Positions 10,620 to 21,800 of a stretch of DNA of 39,301 nucleotides are shown piece after piece. The notes beneath the pieces are model-generated. The model made no database searches, was not told where the DNA came from, and worked only from the letters and a program-made list of their open reading frames with translations. A program made the position numbers and the translations under genes. This DNA is from Nemertoderma westbladi (Eukaryota > Xenacoelomorpha > Nemertodermatida > Nemertodermatidae). Location of the stretch: contig JAUCBJ010001170.1 in assembly GCA_032718475.1 (NCBI GenBank), positions 1-39,301 of the forward strand, in the 5' to 3' direction. The first letter of the stretch is position 1, and each line of letters opens with the position of its first letter.

Positions 10620-13406
10620 ATCGCATCAGCAGATGATAGTGGCAATGGTGGAATTGGTCTATTGATGAATCCAACTGCACATGCAGCATTGGAGAAAATA
10701 GACCAAATCTCAAACCGCATCATCCATTGCCACTTTTCATGTTCTGGAAGACTGGCTAAGAAGTTTCCTAAGGTGGTTTTGATTTTGTGCTACTCTCCAA
10801 CTAGTGTTGCCCCTGTAGATGAGGTGGAAAATTTCTACCACAATCAACAAGCAGCTACTGATGGAGTGGATCAGCATGCATTCTTAACATTCCTGGGAGA
10901 CTTTAATGCAAGTCTGCATCAATCACCTACATCGCCCTGGGTCTATAGCAATAGTGTTAACCGAAATTCCGTCCATCTTCAGGATTTTATCTCTGGAAAT
11001 GGATTGTTTTCGGCTGAAACCCAGTTCAAGAAGCGAACTGGAAAGCTATGGACTCACAGTGGACCCAGTGGTCACAAGTCCCAGATAGACCATATTCTGT
11101 TTCGTAGGAAATACAGGAGCTCTATACAACACTGTAATGCATTTACACTTCGACCCTTCTCCAGTGATCACCGCCTTGTTGTGGCCATGGTAAGACGTAG
11201 TCTGCGTGCTAGCAGAACAACGAAGTCTGCCTTGCCGCGGCATGACTGGTCCTCTCTGTTGCAACAGCCAAGTGAGAGATCCAGCTTCACACTACAGCTG
11301 AGCAACAGGTATGAGGTTCTTGCCTCTGAGGCGGCCGATCACTGCGAGGGGTATACTGCCTTCACAGAAGCAGTTAAGTTAGCAGCTGCAGAAACAGTTC
11401 CTGTATACCCTCGGAAAAGGAAAAGGACCCCCTGGACTGACAACAAAATTCAGAAGTGCCGAAATGACCTCTATAAGGCGCAGAAAGAGTCCTGACTCAA
11501 ACAGACTACAGCGGCCAAGAATGCTGTTAAGGCTGCATCTAGGTCCCTGAACAGGCAGTACTTCGTTAATCTACAGGAGCTAATAAACCACCAGTTCGAT
11601 GCCATCAATGATGCTGACGACAGCAGGCAATCATCCCAGGCATGGAAATCGATCAACTTGCTTACTGGGCGGAAAAGCCAACCAACCACCAAGGTTAAGG
11701 TTGAATCACCAGCCGATCGCCTCAATGGTTGGAATGCCCACTTTGAGAAGCTCCTCAATAATGACAGGGTACTGCCTGATAACTTTATAGAAGTAAAAGT
11801 GTCTGAGTCTGTAGTTCCAGATATTCCCATTGGCGATATCTCCTTTTTAGAAGTGAAGGCTGCTGCAAAGAGCATTAAGACCAATCGTGCCATTGGAGTT
11901 CCCCCTGAGGTCTTTAAAATACCTGAGTGTTTAAAGCTCATCTATCGACATGTACCGAACAACAAGAGTCCCACAAGAAATGAAAACAAATAAGTTGGTG
12001 CCAGTTCCCTAGAAGGCCAACCTAACCCTCTATGGTTCTTTTCGGGGAATCTCATTGATTTCGATTGCTGCAAAGCTATACAATAGAATTCTATTAAATC
12101 GCATCAGGGATCCCATTGAGAGACTGCTCCGTGGAAATCAGAATGGGTTCCGTAAAGGTCGTGGGACCATGGACCCCATTTTGGCACTTAGAAGGAGAAT
12201 TCAAGAGTTATCAAAAAAGAAAGATAGGCATCTGGCTGTTATCTTTGTTGACTTCTTCAAGGCATTTGATTCAGTCTCTCGCTCACGTATGTTCAGCAAG
12301 CATACTTTCATTATATGGGATTCCTGATGAAATTATTGCAGTAATCAGATCAGTATACGATGGTTCGACAACATTTGTGTCTACTGTTGACGGTGACACA
12401 GAACCATTTGAAGTGTTATGGGGCGTCCTCCAGGGAGATACACTTGCTCCATTGTTGTTCATAATTGCGGTTGACTATGTTCTACGCATGTCCTTAGATC
12501 ATCATAATGATGATGGGGTGATGATAACTCCACCTACTGGCTCCAGAAGTAAGGAAATCCTGCCAAGTACCTAACTGATCTAGACTTTGCTGATGACTTA
12601 GGAGTACTCTCAGAATCACTAGAGGGAGCCCAATGGCTCCTCAGCTCATTAGAACAGGCTGCTTCTAGTGTTGGTCTTTTTATTAACTCCAGAAAGACCA
12701 AAATTTTGACAGTTAACTTTGAAAGTCCTCAGCAAGTCTCTGACCGGATGAGCATAGGCTCAAATGATGGTATGCTTGAGCATGTGGACGTCTTCTGTTA
12801 CCTGGGATCATGGATCCGGAAGCCAGGTGAGGACCTTCGAATAAGGCATGGGCAGCCTTGAATAGGCTTTCCAGGATTTGGAAGTCACCGAGAATTAATC
12901 AGAAACTTAAGGACCGATTATTTAGAGCAGCAGTAGTTCCAGTACTCCTCTATGGGAGTCCATGCTGGGCTCTAACTGCTGAGGACACCAAATCTCTGGA
13001 TAGCACATTCACAAGAATGCTACGCCGGGTTAATTGTGTCAAGTACAATGCACACATCTCCAACCAGACACTATATAACATTGGAGGTGTCTCTTTGTTT
13101 CCCCCAAGCTTGACACTAGATCAAATTAGATCAAACAAACTAGATCAATCCTTTGCAGGACATTGCTTTCGCCGTGAGGACCAGCCAGTGCATAATCTTG
13201 TACTTTGGCAGCCTCATGGAGTGAATAATCATGGTTGACAGCCCATGACTTTCTTGAGACGCATCTTAAAGGACACTGGCCTTGAAGATGCGGATGATCT
13301 AGTAAATGTCATGGGTGATTAGGGGGTTGTGGCAGCGCAATTTTGTCGACAAGCCGGCACAACATTCTTGAAAATGCAGCTGCAATGCAGCATGCCGATC
13401 CTAGTA
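10620..13406 (+). mobile_element. RTE-like LINE copy C, the longest copy, decayed
   Basis: It begins inside the apurinic endonuclease domain (GGIGLLMNPTAH, then ILCYSPT, LGDFNA and SDHRLV, all in frame 10521-11495), followed by the linker and the reverse transcriptase. One TGA at 11493-11495 ends the first frame; the same frame would continue through the linker. Later damage includes a shortened stretch before PPEVFK (near 11898), a stop in PVP-K (near 12010), a frameshift near 12296, and another near 12550 just before the FADD box (about 12590). The C-terminal domain is at 12858-13238, where an insertion near 13125 repeats TAGATCAAA-type words. It ends at the family 3' terminus (GCATGCCGATCCTAGTA). 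It is the only copy here in which most of the endonuclease can be read. Confidence 0.92.
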
Positions 13407-13559
13407 AGTATCAAAATGCCCTCGCCACTCTATACCTCCCTCATTCCTTGGCATACTAGCTAGCAATTGCCTACTACTTGGCAACGGGTAATTACATCTA
13501 TAAGTGTAAGTCTTTAAGTGGATTACCACTGGCATATGAGAATAGACAAAGTTTGAAAA
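13407..13559. other. Spacer between LINE C and R1
   Basis: I see no feature in this short stretch; the minus-strand frame 13401-13586 has no recognisable content. Confidence 0.4.
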
Positions 13560-13916
13560 CACGTTCGTGGGGTCTTCGCGCAGCACGAGAGCCTATATTA
13601 GAAAGTACATTATACTAATCTCTAATAGATATACGACAACCGTCTTTCCCAAAATATTTGAGTGAAGGCGTATATGAGAGTAACTGCTGATTTGTGGCAG
13701 ATGGTTACTCGCATCCACTGTAAACTCGTTGCGTTCGTTCGTTTTTTACCAAACTTGCGATTCTGTCTAAACTTTTGACGGACTACATACGTACCAAGTT
13801 TCGTCTAATTTCATCAATGAATAACTGAGTTATTAGCGATCAAAAATTTACGACGACGACAACTCGTTAATGACATCCATCTGCTAAGGCTTCGCTCACT
13901 TCGTGGCTCGCCCCAC
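13560..13916 (-). repeat. Dispersed repeat R1, copy 2 (inverted)
   Basis: The reverse complement matches 304-904, from the GGGGCGAGCCACGAAGTGAG edge (here at 13916) to the GGCTCTCGTGCTGCGCGA edge (here near 13580). It lacks about 230 bases present in copy 1. The point differences are many, so the two copies are not recent. Confidence 0.75.
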
Positions 13917-14129
13917 AAAGTTTAAGTGGTTGGCTTAGGCTTAGGGGAATTAACAAAAATTGTTACCCGACTGTGGACTGTGCCGCCTTAATGTATACGT
14001 TAACGTCCACTTATTACAAAACTAGGGGTCGACGGTTTAATATTTTGATCGGCTGGTGAACTTATTGCAAATAATATTACTTTATTTAATCCATCAAAGG
14101 CTATCCATCAAAATCTAGCTCTATCAAAA
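13917..14129. other. No gene seen
   Basis: AT-rich sequence between R1 and the family E LINE. No coding or repeat signal was recognised. Confidence 0.4.
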
Positions 14130-14622
14130 ATGGATACCATCTGGAAATCAGATCTCTCCAGGCACCTGAAGACTAAGTTGAGAAGAGTAAGTGGAAGAAG
14201 ACTAAGTGGAAAGTGTATTTTTATACGGGGGTGAGACCTGGACACTCACTAAATCACTTGAACAACGAATTGATGGTTGCTACACAAGACTACTAATACT
14301 AAGGGCAGCCCTAAACATCAGCTGGAGACAACACATGACAAACGCCGAGCTTTATGGTACAATACCACCTGTATCAACCAACCTCCGTGAACGCAGATTA
14401 AGATTCAGTGGGCACTGCTGGAGAAGTAAAGACGAGGTCATACCAGATCTAGTTTTCTGGCAACACCAACACAAGGAAAGCGTACCCGTGGGCGACCACT
14501 TGAAAGGGATACTGAACTTGGGAGAAACGAAATTGCGACAACTATGGAGAATCGGGAAGCCTGGAAGGATCTCAATTCCACTACGGTCCGAGTTCGTTCG
14601 ACCTACTGTAGTAGTAGTAGTA
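14130..14622 (+). mobile_element. LINE family E copy: C-terminal end and TAG tail
   Basis: The frame from 14130 reads MDTIWKSDLSRHLKTKL, then after a short disruption continues at 14206 with FLYGGETWTLTKSLEQRIDG and RRLRFSGHCWRSKDEVIPDL. This is the post-polymerase domain shared by RTE-like LINEs. A one-base shift near 14485 moves the natural end (RGRPLERDTELG, then REAWKDLN) into another frame than the open frame that runs to 14676. The copy ends with GACCTACTG and a TAG/GTA trinucleotide run at about 14606-14622. Its protein differs clearly from copies A-D, so it is a second family that shares the same kind of tail. Confidence 0.85.
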
Positions 14623-14744
14623 CTCCCAAAACATAAAAAAGCTGTTCAATTGACTTTAGTTTATTGTTTTGGTTAGAATAACGTGTTCCTGTAACCAGCT
14701 CCCCTCACTTAATTAATAATTAAACATTAGTGCATTATTAATAT

Positions 14745-14830
14745 AGTTGAAAGCTGGCCATGCAAGGATTCCAAATATGTAAAAATACTTGAATTTGGTT
14801 GGAAAATATATTTAACTGAAAAAAACAATT
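14745..14830 (+). repeat. Fragment of the foldback-element family
   Basis: The stretch with GAAAGCTGGCCATGCAAGGA, CAAATATGTA and GAATTTGGTTGGAAAATA matches 17185-17250 and, more distantly, the arms of the foldback element at 31176-32087 (from 31461). It is a partial, diverged member. Confidence 0.6.
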
Positions 14831-14835
14831 AATTA

Positions 14836-14932
14836 CATATATGCACGTATATGTATATATACACGTATATGTATATATACACATATATACGTATAATAAC
14901 GTATATATACGTATAAATATACGCATAATTAA
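14836..14932. repeat. Alternating purine-pyrimidine microsatellite
   Basis: A run of TATATACACGTATATG-type sequence with frequent ACGTAT and TATATA words. It is rich in local palindromes and could extrude as hairpins. The minus-strand frame 14738-14983 is only a translation of it. Confidence 0.85.
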
Positions 14933-15233
14933 TTTGGAGTTAAAAAAAATAGGCTGTAAAAAATAGGGATTTGATTGTAACACTGAAAATTTGAGGGGGT
15001 AAGTCTAGATACGACTCTACGAAACGCCATCCATTATGTAATCAAACTCTATTATGAAGTCGACATCATGCAGCCGAGCGCTCCATAAACCGAATATATA
15101 TCCGATGACTGTAATAGGGACAAGTTCTCTACAATGAGGGTATCAAAAAAAATGTAGGAGCATGGCCTTTTATTACAAGTAGTACTGTAGTATATACTGT
15201 AGTAGGTCATGGTAGGATGGCATTAAATTGTTT
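14933..15233. other. No gene seen downstream of the MFS gene
   Basis: AT-rich sequence that includes short TAGTACTGTAGTATA words near 15180. Nothing else was recognised. Confidence 0.4.
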
Positions 15234-15239
15234 TTTATT
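15234..15239 (-). promoter_or_regulatory. Polyadenylation signal AATAAA for the MFS gene
   Basis: On the minus strand AATAAA lies about 30 bases past the TAA or TGA region that ends the last exon at 15270. The distance and strand fit a short 3' untranslated region. It is a single hexamer, so the assignment rests on position. Confidence 0.5.
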
Positions 15240-15269
15240 TTCTACCGTTATTACATATTACTCCTAATG

Positions 15270-15868
15270 TTACACATCACGACCTTCAGTATTTTTTACA
15301 TTAAAGGTAAAAGCGAGAAGGGCAGAAATGACAGAAAAACTAGCTACAACACAAAATAACCCAAACCAACCAAGGACGGCCGATAATAGTGAGGTGACGG
15401 CCGCATTAACTGGTCCGTAAACACCCACACAGGTGAACAATAGTCCGTAGTTGACGCCGGCGTTAGTCAAACCGAAAGTTTTGGAAGAAACTGTGGGAAA
15501 CAAGGAAAAGTTGCCTTGTATTGCTAATAGCAACGCGCTCGTCCAAATTAGGAACATAATACGCCCGACAAACTGCGTGGTGTACAATGTAAACATGAGT
15601 ATAGCTACAATACTGCTGAGACAGATCATCAACACCTTGAAAGGGAACTTGTCTGATAGAAGACCCCACATTAACCGACCTCCGGCCACGCACAGAGCGG
15701 TTGAGGAACCAACAAGCGCGAGAAAGTGGTCGTCATCAATAAACCGCTGCCCGAACGCTTTGTACAACGACTGGAGAAAGTTATTCGCCTGTCCGTTGAA
15801 GAAATACATAAACCAAAGTGTGTAGAAGGCGCGAGTTCGAAGCATCTGTAAAGGCTTAAAATCTCGAC
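15270..15868 (-). CDS. MFS gene exon 7 (second half, helices 7-12, stop)
   Basis: 599 bases from the acceptor TATTTGCAG to the stop. It encodes RDFKPLQMLRTRAFYTLWF and six further membrane helices, with FIDDDHFLALVGSS and GRLMWGLLSDK as family marks. The open frame continues upstream to 15959 only by chance. Confidence 0.92.
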
Positions 15869-18800
15869 CTGCAAATAATAGAAATATATAACTATTGTGA
15901 GTTATATGCAGAGTACGGCGTACATATAGTGAGCGCGTGAAAACGCTGTGATGAATCACAACGCTGCAAAAGCAAACAGCATGAAACTAAAGTATTCAGT
16001 TAATATATGTCAGAACAGAACCAAAATCAAAGCAATAATCTCATACTCACTTAATAAGTAATCTGTAAACGTGTGAAACACCTGAGGCAACCCGAAGACT
16101 CCTCTCTCTTGGCTGTTACCTATAAGGCAGCGGGAGGGCGTCACACTAACTCCCAATGGATAATACTCCGTAAACATGCAACCCATTTTATTTACTCCTA
16201 CACAGAAGCCAGCAAATCACAGTTCAAAGTTATAATGAAAAAGGAACGCACCACTCTCATTAACGTATATAAATCAGGTGTATTGTTCCCAGGTCAGGTC
16301 AGGTCACCTGCGTCACTGATTCAGAAAATATTCTACAGGTATATACGCAGATAATTATATGGGATCAATTAGTCAAAAAGCTTTTACAAGCGAGGGTTAT
16401 CTATGGTACTGAGATCAGTATAATTTGCTATTACCGTTATAGCGGCTTGTGGTCCTTGACGACTAAAAAAGGTGGACCTATTATGGATGGACCGCATTTT
16501 ATTATTCCCCAGTAATCGCTTACATTTCAATTTCTACTGTGGTATATCTCGCTTCAGTAGGAGTTATAAATCGACCTCCATGGGTGATTAATCACCATTT
16601 AGAGCCATAACTGTACAGTAATGAGTCCTAGACCGTTCAGCAGAGCTTCATATTCATGTGGTTTGCTAATGTCAAAGAGGGTAAGGATTGGTGATTTAAT
16701 GAGAGCTGCCTAACATCCTCAAAAACTGTCCATATCAAAACATTTTTGGGTGAGAAGAAGTGCCGCATTGACATGCGTTTCAAAATTTTTGGTGAAAAGG
16801 CTGGGAGTTGGTTCGTAAGACCTCCGTGATGGTAAGATCTCAGTGTGGTAACGTTACAGGTAGGGGAAAATCGCTGATTTGGTATCGTACTATTACTATA
16901 CTATTAATATGTCAAAAAAATGACTTGCATTTTTTTTTGAAAATATGCCCCCGTTTCCGAAAAAGTGCCCACTTTTGCAGGCTCTGCCACGATGCATATG
17001 ACACCTTGGCCCCCCCCATACGGGGATCGAGCCCACATCATCCAGATATGTGAATTAATGGCAACGGATTTAAACACAATTACAACGTGGAATTGGAGTT
17101 AGTGTAGGACACCCGACATCCCGTCTATATTGTACCAGTTACAACGCAGTTATTCTTCAACCTTATAGCTGTTTGTTGGTACCAATTGAAAGCTGTCCGT
17201 GCAAGGATTTCAAATATGTAACACTATTTGAATTTGGTTGGGAAATAGCTGAGTTACAGTATGAGCATGTTGCATGTTTGCTTCGGCTGCAGGGAATTTA
17301 TTCCATTGAATAAATACACCATGTTCTAGAAAACTTTGTCAGCTTTCCATTGCTACCAATAATTTACAACAAGGTTGAATTATAACTGCAGTATAACTGG
17401 AACAATATCGACGAAGCATACTTTCATTATATGGGATTCCTGATGAAATTATTGCAGCAATCAGATCAGTATACGATGGTTCGACAACATTTGTGTCTAC
17501 TGTTGACGGTGACACAGAACCATTTGAAGTGTTATGGGGCGTCCTCCAAGGAGACACACTTGCACCATTCTTGTTCATTATTGTGGTTGACTATGTTCTA
17601 CGCATGTCCTTAGATCATCATAATGATGATGGGGTGATGATAACTCCACCTACTGGCTCCAGAAGTCGAGGAAATCCTGCCAAGTACCTAACTGATCTAG
17701 ACTTTGCTGATGACTTAGGAGTACTCTCAGAATCATTAGAGGGAGCCCAACGGCTCCTCAGCTCATTAGAACATGCTGCTTCTAGTGTTCGTCTTTTTAT
17801 TAACTCCAGAAAGACCAAAATTCTGACAGTTAACTTTGAAAGTCCTCAGCAAGTCTCTGATCGGATGAGCATAAGCTCAAAGGATGGTATGCTTGAGCAT
17901 GTGGACGACTTCTGTTACCTGGGATCATGGATCCGGAAGTCAGGTGAGGACCTTCGAATACGTAAGGGAAAGGCATGGGCAGCCTTGAATAGGCTTTCCA
18001 GGATTTGGAAGTCACCGAGAATTAATCGGAAACTTAAGGTCCGATTATTTAGAGCAGCAGTAGTTCCAGTACTCCTCTATGGGAGTCCATGCTGGGCTCT
18101 AACTGCTGAGGACACCAAATCTCTGGATGGCACATTCACAAGAATGCTACGCCGGGTTCATTGTGTCAAGTACAATGCACACATCTCCAAGCAGACACTA
18201 TATAACATTGGAGGTGTCTCATTGGTTCCCCCAAGCTTGACACTAGAACAAAATCGCCTCCGCTTTGCAGGACATTGCTTTCGCCGTGAGGACCAGCCAG
18301 TGCATAATCTTGTACTTTGGCAGCCTCATGGAGTGAATAAGCATGGTGGACAGCCCATGACTTTCTTGAGACGCATCTTAAAGGACACTGGCCTTAAAGA
18401 TGCGGATGATCTAGCAAATGTCATGGGTGATAGGGAGTTGTGGCGGTGCAATTTTGTTGACAAGCCGGCACAGCATTCTTAAAAATGCAGCTGCAACGCA
18501 GCATGCCGATCCTAGTAGTAGTAGTATAACTGGAACAATATCGACGAAGACACTCTTTTAAAACGGTTGAAAGCAAAAGCGTGGCCGGGAAGTGAAACTA
18601 TCTCTGTTTAAAATTTCAGTTATCATATTTCAGTTTTCATATTTTATTGTACATGATTACACATGATTACATTATACATTGGTCCGCGGACCAGAAGCCA
18701 GTATAATGCCTTACTATTATTGTTTCTAGCCAAAATGTTTTTCACGGACCAACAAAATTCAGATAAACAAACCTGATGTTTTAGGTCTAGTAAGTTCGAC

Positions 18801-21800
18801 TGAGTGAGACAGAGAAAAATCGTGCATACCATTCCCCCCAACAGAATCTGTGTCGAGTACTCCAATAATGGGTGGTTTCGGTGCTTGGAACACTAACATA
18901 GACCCCACTAATTGAATGACAGCGTACGTAATCCCCAATATTAGCAAACACTTAGGAACCTGTGTAAAAAATTTTAAAATAATTATATAATATGTATACT
19001 ATTTGAGTACAATCCTAAAAATATAGTACTGTAGTAGTAGATGGGTGAGAATGAGAGACAATAATACAGTTACACTATATTATTTAATAACATTAAGATT
19101 TATTTAGTGGCGAATGTATGGGAAGGCAATTCAGTGGGCAGAATGAGAACGAAAGAGGATGTCATACCGCGGATCTATTAGGCGCAGTGGCGGTACGGCT
19201 AATGTCTCGTTACGGAAAGTCGCGTTACGGCTACTCAAAAAGTCGCGGTACGGCTAATTGTCACGTTACGGCTAATCTATTTTCTTGGTTCTACATAGGG
19301 AATCATTATCAATATTATTCTATGGTATTTACGTACAGGTGTGAAAGGTTCGAAAAATTTAATGTAATAATGTTTTACAGCATGGGAGTATCCAGGGGGG
19401 GGGGGGATTTTAACTAAAAAAAACTTAATTTATTAATTATTGAATTATTATTGTTGTATTGAGTACTTTTATTGAGTTATATTAATTCTTATTTTTATTT
19501 ATATTTTATCAATTAATTATTAAATAAAACTTTTACCCCGACACGGGGTGTAGCTATAAAAAAAAAAATTGTTGTATTGAGTAATACAGTACACAGTACC
19601 ATAAGTATATTGGTCGAAAGTATCGCACTTTGAATTTATCAAATCAAAAATATCTAAAACTAAAGCTTTTAAATTAGCCAGTCATGCCCCGCGTATGGCA
19701 TTTGGTTCGGTGGTGGGGTGGGTTGGAATGGTTCGGCCGCGAAGGGGTGGTTCAGTGGTGGGTTGGGAAGAAATGGTTCGGCCGCGAAGGGATTGTTCAG
19801 GGGTGGGTTGGGTTGGAATGGTTCGGACGCGAAGGTGTGGTTCGGGGGTGGGTTGGGAAGAAAGGGTTCGGCCGCGAAGGGGTTGTTCGGGGGTGGGTTG
19901 GGTTGGAATGGTTCTGCCGCGAAGGTGTGGTTCGGGGGTGGGTTGGGAAGCAATGGTTCGGCCGCGGAGCGGTGGTTCACTACACTAACATGCCAGTCGA
20001 GATCACAACCCCCTCCCAATGCAGCTGGACTTTCAACTGGGTGATCGGCGGCTGGAAGGACGGCCATTGTCAGTCCCCAACCAGAATGCAATATGGTCTC
20101 GGTAGCGAGCCAGGCGTTGGAACAACATCGATATGAAGTAGTGGAATATGTTCCGCAAAACCATTCATTGCTTCTGTGGCTGCTATTATTGACTGTAATC
20201 GGTATCTGTGCTTGAGGCTGTGACTAAGAATACCATATTATATTGAATGTATGTAGGGTTGTCGAAGAACATCAGTATGAAATATGGTAAAATACTGAAC
20301 TTGAGAGAAACCAATTTGCGACAACTGGAAGCCTGAAAGGATCTCATATTCACTGTCCGAGCTCGCTCGACCTAGTAGTAGTAGAAAAGCTTTCCTATGA
20401 GACTACCACATACAGTGCCCATTAAAACATACCTTTTCTAAAATCGAAACTTCTGTGAAGAATTTGTCATTGTCGATAGCCGAGGTGTGTAAATTGTCTG
20501 GGTTCAAGTAGGCAGTTTGTACAAGATTAAATATCACCGGTCCAATCCCAAAAGAACTGACAACAATACCACTTACAGTGCCTCTGAAAAAAAGTAAAAA
20601 TAAATTGCTTAATAAGTGAATATTTCTGTTATATAAACGGCATCACCATTAACTATACTTAAATTCAATTCAGAAATCAACTTTAATTACTCGCATACCT
20701 GAGGGCCTTCTTTTGTTTTCATTCAATGACATGTGGTAAAAACAAACAAATATTTCGTTTTTAAGTACCCGCCTTACTGACACTAATGTGTTGCAATAAC
20801 TTTTGAGTATGTGAATGGATTTTGCTCAAATTACTTGCAAACCTTTTTTACTTCGAAGCTTTTTCAACCCATAAAATACAATTTAATAAATTCCATAAAA
20901 ACTATTTTCTTTTACTTTTTCTGCCGGGAAAAATTAAAATCAATGCAAACCTATGAGTTACTCTTTTCTCTAGGGAAACAAGGACGCCTTTTCCTCCCGA
21001 TATTTTAAGAACATATAAAAGTTATAAGTTTAGAAGTGGTGATCAAGGTTAATATTAGAAATTGAATTCCAGAAAACTATAGGATATTGGCCTACAGTGC
21101 TAACATTCAACGATTACAAGGTTTATAAATAATATATTCTGTAACAGGATATCGGGGGCAATTGTAAGGGGGATATTGTCATTGGGGGTGACAAATGTCA
21201 TGGACCATTGTCCGGAGGGCAATTGTCCTAATTCCCAGTTTGGAGATGTGTTCATAGTTCTTGATGCAATAAACACGGTTAGCATCCATTTGTCCATTTT
21301 TTGTCCATCCACATAACTTAGAGACGAGCATGTACTCCCCCATATGAGCATATGGTTAAACTGCTGATCTAAATAATCGAACCTTGAGATTTTGTTTTAT
21401 TCGATGGGACTTCCAAGTCCTAGACAGACTATTCAATGCTGCCCATACCTTCCCTCATGTAGGCCCTAAACAAAGGTCTTCACCTGAATTCCGGATTCAT
21501 GATCTCAAGTAGCACAAGTCATTTACATTAAGTCATTTACATTTATATTACAAGACATTTACAAGCTCAAGCACGCTATCCTTGGAGCTCATGCTCGCTC
21601 ATACAATCATATGTGCAGATTTTGGTATCAAAAATGGTTGTCAAAAATTTGGTCTCCTGGAGTAAAAAAAAGACCAAAACAAGAAGTTCCCTCCCGTGAT
21701 TCTAACATTACTCCTAAATCATTAGCAATAACTGGATCATGAAGTTAAGCCGGCCTACTTGTTTGTAGTTCTCAAAACAACTTGAACCAGTAGGGAGATG

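Larger units (their letters stand above)
17165..18600 (+). repeat. Foldback-family relic split by LINE D
   Basis: Left of LINE D, 17185-17340 carries GAAAGCTGTCCGTGCAAGGA, CAAATATGTA and a stretch GAATAAATACACCATGTTCT that align with the left arm of the foldback element (31461-31612). Right of it, 18547-18570 (AAGACACTCTTTTAAAAC) aligns with another part of that arm (31898-31915). LINE D therefore landed in an older member of this family. Confidence 0.55.

Noticed and set aside
15451-16354. Plus-strand frames 15451-15825 and 16073-16354
   Set aside because: Both lie opposite MFS exons or their flanks and lack any domain; the minus strand explains the sequence.
19684-20136. Plus-strand frames over the 45 bp repeat
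   Set aside because: All three plus frames are open because of the repeat and are W/G/R-rich translations without features.
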